Translations under genes and position numbers: made by a program
NCBI GenBank assembly: GCA_028803175.1
Contig: JARBCG010000027.1
Span: 1-17,113, forward strand
Source of the DNA: Wolbachia sp.
Lineage (GTDB): Bacteria; Pseudomonadota; Alphaproteobacteria; Rickettsiales; Anaplasmataceae
Length of the DNA: 17,113 nucleotides
Direction of reading: 5' to 3'
The notes under the pieces: generated by a model
What the model saw: the letters and a program-made list of their open reading frames with translations, nothing else
Database searches by the model: none
What the model was told of the DNA's origin: nothing
Part shown: positions 7,711 to 13,256 of the stretch, one piece after another
Layout: every line of letters begins with the position of its first letter
Position numbering within the stretch: position 1 is the stretch's first letter

Positions 7711-7795
7711 TAAAGTAGTCCAAAACTAAAGTATATTATAATAAAGTGTACGCCTTAAGGCGAGGGTGTTAACCCACCAACCTTACTACATAAAA
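7711..7795 (-). repeat. IS end repeat, copy 2
   Basis: Same orientation as copy 1. The palindrome CGCCTTAAGGCG lies at 7751-7762, with the neighbouring GGGTGTTAACCC and the TATAAT stretch on the transposase side. The three copies differ from one another at scattered bases, so they are not recent identical insertions. This copy links the repeat to an IS200-type transposase. Confidence 0.75.
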
Positions 7796-7993
7796 AGCTT
7801 TAAAATTTTCGCATCTGGATTGTTGATAAAACAGTATTATAGTAATGGTTTCAGAATTACTAATTTCCGGTATTCTCGTAGGTTTTTTTCTGTTAGGTAA
7901 TAATTTGTCTGCGCATTTTTCATCTACTATTTTACAAAAATCATCTACAAAGCAAAATAATTCTATGCTATCCTTTTCCTCTTGTGTACCTAC
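7796..7993 (-). pseudogene. IS982-type transposase, N-terminal fragment
   Basis: One open frame of about 65 codons on the minus strand reads EEKDSIELFCFVDDFCKIVD, then RKKPTRIPEISNSETITIIL, then YQQSRCENFKAFY. This matches the N-terminal region of IS982-family transposases (FCxVDDFCK... TRxxxLSxSEIMTI... FKxFY). There is no ATG: a GTA codon at 7991-7993 follows a stop, so the start has been lost. The frame is cut exactly where the IS200/IS605 left-end repeat begins, and the catalytic DDE core is absent. An IS200/IS605 element probably inserted into an IS982 copy, with later deletions. The family call rests on recalled motifs. Confidence 0.65.
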
Positions 7994-8248
7994 TTAGTTT
8001 TTTTTAAATATTGGAGTTTACCATATTTCCCCGGCTTTTTTGCTTTCTTCTAATCCATAGTTGTCGTTTTAATAGGAGTGTGAATGAGTATTGTAACTCT
8101 ACCTTAGGAAATGGTTATACAAGTGGTCTATTGACTATGTAATTTAAATATATTAGCATTTTAGATTAGACATAATACTTCTATTTTATAAAGGCTTTCC
8201 TTTAAGATTTTTATGTAGTGTGGTAGAGAGAGATTGTCATTTAGCTAA

Positions 8249-8464
8249 TTGGTTTTTATGTTAATCAGTCTGCAAGCGAAACTGAAAAAGAAGTCAGATA
8301 CATTTCCACAAAAAGTTCGTGATACTTACCGTAGTGATGTTAGGAAAATCGTCCGCATATCGACTAGTTTAACGATTCTACTATGTAGAATTTCACTTCA
8401 ATTTTGTTGTGAGTTCATTGATAATAGTAGGTCTCATATTTTCTCTTTAAGGAGTGTTACTTGA
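8249..8464 (+). other. ORF in the same frame as the downstream membrane protein, separated by TGA
   Basis: The frame opens after a TAA at 8246-8248, starts at TTG 8249 or ATG 8258 and ends with TGA at 8462-8464. It then stays open in the same frame into the gene starting at GTG 8576. It could be the 5' part of that gene split by a nonsense mutation. However, other frames here also look partly coding (VVSSLIIVGLIFSL near 8409-8450), so a frameshifted pseudogene is equally possible. The sequence is basic (KLKKKSDTFPQKVRDTYRSD) and unrecognised. The preceding 8001-8248 is AT-rich with no gene that I can support. Confidence 0.35.
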
Positions 8465-8575
8465 TTTATAAATCTTCCGACATCTATTCTGTATATTCTT
8501 CACTCGACATTTACTCCACAGAAGTTAATTGAAGATTATAGAAATTCCAATGGTAAGAAAGAAGTAGTAAGAATC

Positions 8576-9088
8576 GTGGGTAAGTCGGCCAATCTTGCTA
8601 GTATCATCATAGAAACATTGATGTTATTGGAAGTTATCCATGTTTTTGTTGGCTATAATACGAATTTAGTGAGTCATATTAGCTTAGCGTCAACAATCTT
8701 ATTTTTATTTGTCTCAGAGCCTATAAACTGTCATTATACATTTAAAAAGTACTGGGATAATAAAGATCCCGATAAATCTGATGAATATGAGAAGGCACTA
8801 ATTATTAGCATATTAACTTTATCGTTAGGTTTACTAAACTTTATATTGAAAAGGGTAGAAACTACAACTATACCAATAGATCTAGGCAATAGAATAATCT
8901 ATAATTTCAATTTAAGTATAACAATTGGCATCATGTATAGTGCTGTGTTGCTAGCAACTCAGATTGACAAGCTTTTTAACAACCCTATCAATGGTGTTGA
9001 TCATTCTTCTAAGCTTGAGAATGTTCATTATCACACAAATGGTTATGCTAATGGTCATATTCATAATGGTGATGCTATAGAGATATAA
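8576..9088 (+). CDS. Unrecognised small multi-pass membrane protein with His-rich tail
   Basis: I do not recognise a family. The 170 residues contain about four hydrophobic segments (roughly 9-27, 36-52, 73-91 and 114-130), so it is probably an inner-membrane protein. A charged loop DNKDPDKSDEYEK lies at 61-73. The C-terminal tail after residue 140 is hydrophilic, with five histidines and repeated Asn-Gly (HYHTNGYANGHIHNGD), which could bind a metal; that is inference. The start is doubtful: GTG at 8576 has only a weak purine-rich upstream sequence, and the same frame is open back to a TGA at 8462-8464. It may be the 3' part of a broken longer gene. Its stop lies three bases from the convergent gshA stop. 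Confidence 0.6.
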   Translation: MGKSANLASIIIETLMLLEVIHVFVGYNTNLVSHISLASTILFLFVSEPINCHYTFKKYWDNKDPDKSDEYEKALIISILTLSLGLLNFILKRVETTTIPIDLGNRIIYNFNLSITIGIMYSAVLLATQIDKLFNNPINGVDHSSKLENVHYHTNGYANGHIHNGDAIEI

Positions 9089-9091
9089 AAA

Positions 9092-10252
9092 TTAGAGGTG
9101 AAAAGAGCTGATTTCTACTGCAAGTGCTAACACCGCTAACTTACTTACTATGTTCCAAAATGACAGAGTTTTTTCTTCTATTACTTTGCTGACATCATGA
9201 AATTTACAATCAGTGGCATTTAAACTAGAATATACGTCTTTTCTTTTGTTGTATCGGTATAAATAGCAAGCTGGGGTTTTGCCTATGTAGTACATTAATG
9301 GCTCTGCAGTGCTCTCTTTAAAGATATCAATAGTTGGCACACCTTCTTGTATTATAACGCTGTTAATTTTTATACCTTCTTTTATCTTTTTCATCTTATT
9401 GCGCTTTTTTTTGTTAAGATTTAATATCTCTTCGCAACTTGTTGCTGTTATGATACCCATACCATATGTTCCATTGTTTGCTTTCACAAAAACGTATGGT
9501 TGTGTTTTTATTTCATATTCTTCATATTTTTTTCGTACTGAAGATAATAGACTATCAACTTTAGCTGCCACTGTTTTCAGTGATGAGTAATCATTAAAAT
9601 TAACTTCACTGCAGTTTTCTGTGAGTGCAGAAATCAACCATGGATCTATCTTAAATTCGTTGCAGAATTCTGACGATACTTTTTCATATATCTTGAAATA
9701 TTTAAATTTTTGTCTGCTGTGCCATCCACATAGTGGACTTGGTATTATTTCTTGCTTTACATTTCTTAACGTGTCTGGAATATGACTTGTCATATCTCGG
9801 TTTAATATAATAACGTCAGGTATAAATCCTGATGCTGTCTTTACTAAAGAATCCTCTTTGATAATAGTCTCATATTGCTTTATTAAATTATATGTTTCAT
9901 TATGCAAGAGACCAATCTTAGTCTCAAGCTCAGCTAATTGTAATATCCTTTTTATAGAGAATACATTTTCTATGTACATCTCATTTCTAGTGTAGTTTTC
10001 AGGTATTATAAGAACTTTTTTGTATTGATGTTTTTCAAAATAATTTTTTACCAGATTTGATGCGATTTTTTTTGACTCTTCACTGAAATTATTAAACCCT
10101 GCTGGAAATAGGTTGGCATCTACAGGAGCAATTTTGTGGTAAGAGTTTCTTAAATCTATTGAGCTATAGAATGGTAATGTAAGGTTATTAAATTTTTCTT
10201 CAAACCAGTTATTTATACTTTTTGCTATTTTTGGGTCAATTATGTTTTGCAT
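9092..10252 (-). CDS. gshA: Glutamate-cysteine ligase, ferrooxidans class
   Basis: ATP-dependent ligation of glutamate to cysteine, the first step of glutathione synthesis. The sequence matches the proteobacterial class distinct from E. coli GshA (often named the T. ferrooxidans type). It has APVDANLFPAGFNNF near the N-terminus (42-56), IPSPLCGWHSRQKFKYF (170-186), and the glycine-rich ATP-binding VKANNGTYGMGI (256-267). EPLMYYIG, YLYRYN and SLNAT follow toward the end. The 386 residues are somewhat shorter than I recall for the class. The ATG at 10252 is chosen over an in-frame GTG two codons upstream; neither has a good ribosome binding site, though TATAAT sits about 17 bases upstream. Read on the minus strand, it starts about 100 bases from the divergent hslV. 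Confidence 0.88.
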   Translation of the reverse strand: MQNIIDPKIAKSINNWFEEKFNNLTLPFYSSIDLRNSYHKIAPVDANLFPAGFNNFSEESKKIASNLVKNYFEKHQYKKVLIIPENYTRNEMYIENVFSIKRILQLAELETKIGLLHNETYNLIKQYETIIKEDSLVKTASGFIPDVIILNRDMTSHIPDTLRNVKQEIIPSPLCGWHSRQKFKYFKIYEKVSSEFCNEFKIDPWLISALTENCSEVNFNDYSSLKTVAAKVDSLLSSVRKKYEEYEIKTQPYVFVKANNGTYGMGIITATSCEEILNLNKKKRNKMKKIKEGIKINSVIIQEGVPTIDIFKESTAEPLMYYIGKTPACYLYRYNKRKDVYSSLNATDCKFHDVSKVIEEKTLSFWNIVSKLAVLALAVEISSFHL

Positions 10253-10311
10253 CTGCACTTTAAATATTATAAGGAAAGTACTATATTATAAAATATGGTT
10301 GAACAAATTTA

Positions 10312-10340
10312 GTGAATTTAACTAAAGATTAAAGTATAAT
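10312..10340 (+). promoter_or_regulatory. Putative promoter of hslVU
   Basis: A consensus -10 TATAAT at 10335-10340 is preceded, with 17-base spacing, by GTGAAT at 10312-10317, a weak -35. Transcription would start about 20 bases before the hslV ATG. No heat-shock-type (sigma-32) consensus was clear by eye. Confidence 0.45.
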
Positions 10341-10367
10341 AGAATTTTTATTTAAAATGATAGAAAA

Positions 10368-10943
10368 ATGATGCACCAAGATAATAATGCAATGTATGGT
10401 ACTACAATACTATCAATTAGAAAAGATAAGAGTGTGGTAGTGATAGGTGATGGGCAAGTATCGCTAGGTCGCACAGTGATTAAATCTGGAGCAAAAAAAG
10501 TCAGGCGACTTTCTGGTGGTTCTGTAATTGCTGGATTTGCAGGTGCAACTGCTGATGCGTTTACTCTTTTTGAAAGGCTGGAATCTAAGCTCGATAAGCA
10601 TCCAGGACAACTGATGAGAGCATGTGTAGAGCTTGCAAAAGATTGGCGGATGGATAAATACCTAAGAAAGTTAGAAGCTATGATGATTGTTGCAGATAAA
10701 TCCATCTCGTTAGTTATTACAGGAACAGGTGATGTGCTTGAACCTGAAGATGGGATTGCAGCCATCGGTTCTGGAGGGAATTTTGCTTTATCTGCAGCAA
10801 AAGCTTTAATTGATGTTAAAGGAATATCAATAGAGGAAATTGCTAAAAAATCTATGAAAATAGCTGCCGATATATGTGTTTATACAAATCATAATGTAAT
10901 TATCGAAAAAATTGAAGAAAGTGAAAAATTGAAAAAGGAGTAA
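10368..10943 (+). CDS. hslV: ATP-dependent protease subunit HslV
   Basis: Proteolytic core of the HslVU (ClpQY) machine, an N-terminal threonine peptidase forming a double hexamer. A short propeptide MMHQDNNAMYG precedes the catalytic Thr12-Thr13 (TTILSIRKD), which becomes the mature N-terminus. Further family motifs are VVIGDGQVSLG (24-34), AKKVRRL, the hydrophobic AGFAGATADAFTLFE, GTGDVLEPEDGIAAIGSGG, and AADICVYTNHNVIIE. Length 191 is normal. Two adjacent ATG codons (10368 and 10371) could both serve; no strong ribosome binding site is visible. hslU starts one base after the stop, so the two are surely one operon. Confidence 0.96.
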   Translation: MMHQDNNAMYGTTILSIRKDKSVVVIGDGQVSLGRTVIKSGAKKVRRLSGGSVIAGFAGATADAFTLFERLESKLDKHPGQLMRACVELAKDWRMDKYLRKLEAMMIVADKSISLVITGTGDVLEPEDGIAAIGSGGNFALSAAKALIDVKGISIEEIAKKSMKIAADICVYTNHNVIIEKIEESEKLKKE

Positions 10944-10944
10944 T

Positions 10945-12429
10945 ATGTCTGCCGAACAAAAATTTTTGTATACTAATCTTCCTGTAGCTTTTTCAGAAGG
11001 GCAAATTTGTGATAGCAATGATGTCTCTAATGAGGAAAATGATTGTTATGAAGATGCTGAAGACAATGCAAATTCAAGTAATGATGGTGTTCAAGCTGAC
11101 TCTGATATACTAATTTTATTAGATGATGTGACTCCACAAAAGATAGTTAAAGAGCTGGATAGGTTCATAATAGGGCAGTATGATGCAAAGCGTGCTGTTG
11201 CGATTGCACTCAGAAATCGTTGGCGTAGGAACAAAGTTCCACTTCCATTGCGCGATGAAATCATACCTAAGAATATACTAATGATAGGTCATACAGGAGT
11301 TGGTAAAACCGAAATAGCTCGTCGTTTAGCAAGACTTGCAGGTGCACCATTTATAAAGGTTGAGGCGACTAAATTCACTGAAATAGGGTATGTTGGGCGT
11401 GATGTTGATTCTATCATACGCGATCTGGTTGATGCAGCAATAGTTTTAGTTAAAGAGAAAGTCCGTAAAGCCTTAGCTAAAAAGGCTTTAAATCTGGCTG
11501 AAGAAATAATAGTGAGTTCTATGGTTGGCGAAGATGCTACCGAAGAAAGTAAAAAGATTTTCAGAAAAAGATTAAAAAATAAAGAATTTGAAGATGGAGA
11601 AGTTTCCATTAATGTAAGAGAAAGTAAGAGCATGGTGCCTACTTTTGATATACCTGGTATGCCAGGTGGGCAAGTCGGTGTTATGAATATAACAGAACTG
11701 ATGGGTAAGATGTTCAATGGAAGCAAAAAAACAAAAAACATTACAGTTAAGGTAAAAGAAGCACGTGAGATATTGATTAACGAAGAAAGTGAAAAATTAA
11801 TGGATGAAGACAAAATAATCAAAGAATCTATTAATCTTGTTAGTAATGATGGTATAGTATTTTTGGATGAAATAGATAAAATTGCGGCACGTACAGAGGT
11901 TAAAGGTGAAGTAAATAGGGAAGGGGTGCAACGCGATCTATTACCACTACTTGAAGGCACAACTGTTTCAACTAAATATGGCCCTGTAAGAACAGATTAT
12001 ATATTGTTTATTGCATCTGGTGCATTCCATTTGTCTAAGCCTTCTGATCTGTTGCCAGAGCTACAAGGTAGATTACCAATCAGAGTAGAGCTTAAGGCGC
12101 TTACTCAGGAAGATTTAATAAAAATATTAAAGGAACCAGAGTCTAGTTTGCTAAAGCAGTATATAGCTCTAATGAAAACAGAAGATGTGACACTTGAGTT
12201 TACTGATGATGGTATAGAAACTATAGCTGAAATAGCATTTACAGTTAATAGAGAAGTAGAAAATATAGGTGCAAGAAGACTTCATACCATTATGGAGAAG
12301 CTTTTGGATGAAATAAGTTTTATTGCTTCTGAGAAAAACAGCGAAAAATTTGTTATAGATAGCAAATATGTGAAAGATAAACTTGAATCAATTTCGAAAC
12401 AGTTAGATTTGTCTAAGTTTATACTGTAG
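10945..12429 (+). CDS. hslU: ATP-dependent protease ATPase subunit HslU, with acidic N-terminal extension
   Basis: AAA+ unfoldase that feeds substrates into HslV. Motifs are Walker A GHTGVGKTE (115-123), the pore loop GYVGRD (148-153), Walker B GIVFLDEID (303-311), sensor 1 IASGAFH (356-362), PELQGRLPIRV carrying an arginine-finger candidate, and sensor 2 GARRLHT (442-448). The C-terminal tail LDLSKFIL is the conserved peptide that docks into HslV. At 494 residues it is about 50 longer than E. coli HslU. The excess is residues 1-60, rich in Asp, Glu and Asn, before the conserved TPQKIVKELDRFIIGQ. The ATG at 10945 is supported by GGAG about 8 bases upstream inside hslV. A GTG at codon 62 would give a conventional N-terminus but has no ribosome binding site. 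Confidence 0.96.
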   Translation: MSAEQKFLYTNLPVAFSEGQICDSNDVSNEENDCYEDAEDNANSSNDGVQADSDILILLDDVTPQKIVKELDRFIIGQYDAKRAVAIALRNRWRRNKVPLPLRDEIIPKNILMIGHTGVGKTEIARRLARLAGAPFIKVEATKFTEIGYVGRDVDSIIRDLVDAAIVLVKEKVRKALAKKALNLAEEIIVSSMVGEDATEESKKIFRKRLKNKEFEDGEVSINVRESKSMVPTFDIPGMPGGQVGVMNITELMGKMFNGSKKTKNITVKVKEAREILINEESEKLMDEDKIIKESINLVSNDGIVFLDEIDKIAARTEVKGEVNREGVQRDLLPLLEGTTVSTKYGPVRTDYILFIASGAFHLSKPSDLLPELQGRLPIRVELKALTQEDLIKILKEPESSLLKQYIALMKTEDVTLEFTDDGIETIAEIAFTVNREVENIGARRLHTIMEKLLDEISFIASEKNSEKFVIDSKYVKDKLESISKQLDLSKFIL

Positions 12430-12466
12430 TAATAAAGCGAGAAGACGGTTATGTTGAATTTTACAT

Positions 12467-12919
12467 TCAATTATTATGGGTGAGTGGTTCCATATTCGCA
12501 AAATGATTTTCTACTTTCAAATCATCTAATTTGTGTGCCATGTCTATAATAACTTCTTCTTTTTCTACTTTTACACAAAAACGACTAAGGACCCATTCAA
12601 GCAGCTTGAAGAAAAATTCTTTAATCTTTTCACATAAACTTTTATCGATTGGAGGAGAAGTTAGTGACGATTCACCATTTTTATACGTCACACCTTCTTT
12701 GTTCTCTTGAGATTCAAGTGTGAATTCTAGTAAGAAATCTAGTTTGCATACTTCTTTTTTATCTACCGACATACCTGTACCGCGGTATACAGGTATGGTC
12801 TCACTAAACTTAATATCCACACGGTTTAAGTCATGGCAGTTAATAGTTACTACTATTCTGTTGTTAAGATCTTTTAATGTGAAGCCATGTGGTGTAAGTG
12901 CTGCTAAAGCAAGCGTCAA
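12467..12919 (-). CDS. Unrecognised protein, uncertain start
   Basis: Up to 150 residues, no family recognised. It has a short hydrophobic start (LTLALAALTPHGF), a beta-rich middle (RIVVTINCHD, VDIKFSETIPVYR), an acidic/polar stretch, and a possible amphipathic helix (CEKIKEFFFKLLEWVL, about 95-110). No clear transmembrane segment is visible. The frame has no ATG: the first candidate is TTG at 12919. An AGGAG and an ATG upstream (ATG near 12945) are in another frame and hit a stop after six codons. A 1-base indel may therefore have broken the true start, and this may be a 5'-damaged gene. It converges on hslU with 37 bases between stops, which include a weak TTGAAT/ATTCAA hairpin (12454-12470). 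Confidence 0.5.
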   Translation of the reverse strand: MTLALAALTPHGFTLKDLNNRIVVTINCHDLNRVDIKFSETIPVYRGTGMSVDKKEVCKLDFLLEFTLESQENKEGVTYKNGESSLTSPPIDKSLCEKIKEFFFKLLEWVLSRFCVKVEKEEVIIDMAHKLDDLKVENHFANMEPLTHNN

Positions 12920-13018
12920 AATTTCATGTAACGCATATTTGCATTAAACTTAGTAATTAACTCCTGTATAATAGTTGAATGAAACTTCTATTTATCTCTT
13001 TACCATTAATAACAAGAT

Positions 13019-13244
13019 TTATTCTTTGAAGATCTCTATATATTGACGGAATTTACTAAAACTAAATCCTTTGGTTTGAGCAGTCAATACATGTGCAGGA
13101 TTAATTTTTTCTTCTGATTGAATTTAAGATGTATCCACTAAACTGGTTCTTTTGCTTTCTATAGTTGATGTAGCATTATATATTATAAACACCACAACTA
13201 TAGCATAAGCTATAAATTAAATCAATAACAGTGTTTACGCGCAT
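13019..13244 (-). pseudogene. Remnant of a small membrane-anchored protein
   Basis: The roughly 310 bases between gyrA and the ORF at 12467-12919 are not empty. On the minus strand an ATG at 13244 gives MRVNTVIDLI. After a shift of frame, IAYAIVVVFIIYNATSTIES is a plausible single membrane segment, followed by KRTSLVDTS, a TAA at 13126-13124, and then IQSEEKINPAHVLTAQTK and GFSFSKFRQYIEIFKE, ending with TAA at 13021-13019. The coherence across one frameshift and one stop suggests a decayed gene of about 75 codons. Chance open frames in AT-rich DNA are the alternative. No family is recognised. Confidence 0.3.
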
Positions 13245-13256
13245 GTATTTGTGTAA

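Larger units (their letters stand above)
7486..7795 (-). mobile_element. Internally deleted IS200/IS605-family element
   Basis: Read on the minus strand, the order is left-end repeat (7795-7711), a transposase remnant lacking its N-terminal part (7703-7551), and a right-end hairpin ACCAGCtaaaGCTGGT (7493-7508). That is the IS200/IS605 plan: subterminal hairpins, one small Y1 transposase, no terminal inverted repeats. Only about 310 bases remain, against roughly 700 for a single-gene member, because most of tnpA is missing. Exact tips are uncertain by about 10 bases. The left tip abuts TTTTTAT within an IS982-type gene; the right tip abuts the ankyrin pseudogene. It cannot move by itself. Confidence 0.75.

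Noticed and set aside
8462..8464. TGA read as an amino acid (selenocysteine or recoding) in the membrane-protein frame
   Set aside because: No downstream stem-loop was evident, and Wolbachia uses TGA as a stop; mutation or a later start is simpler.
10253..10258. GTG at 10258 as the gshA start
   Set aside because: An ATG lies two codons downstream and neither has a clear ribosome binding site, so the ATG is preferred.
11128..11130. GTG at HslU codon 62 as the true start
   Set aside because: It would give a conventional N-terminus, but no ribosome binding site precedes it, whereas GGAG precedes the ATG at 10945.
11289..11960. Long 223-codon open frame antisense to hslU
   Set aside because: It is a Ser/Leu/Ile-rich shadow of the hslU codons with no family features; similar antisense frames inside ubiB, gyrA and hslV were dropped for the same reason.
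12454..12470. TTGAAT-TTTAC-ATTCAA hairpin as a bidirectional terminator between hslU and the 12467 ORF
   Set aside because: The stem is only 6 AT-rich pairs, and there is no clean T-run on either side; it overlaps the stop of the ORF.
12773..12794. Near-palindrome ACCTGTA...TACAGGT around CCGCGG as an operator
   Set aside because: It lies inside the 12467-12919 reading frame with no nearby promoter, so it is more likely a coding coincidence.
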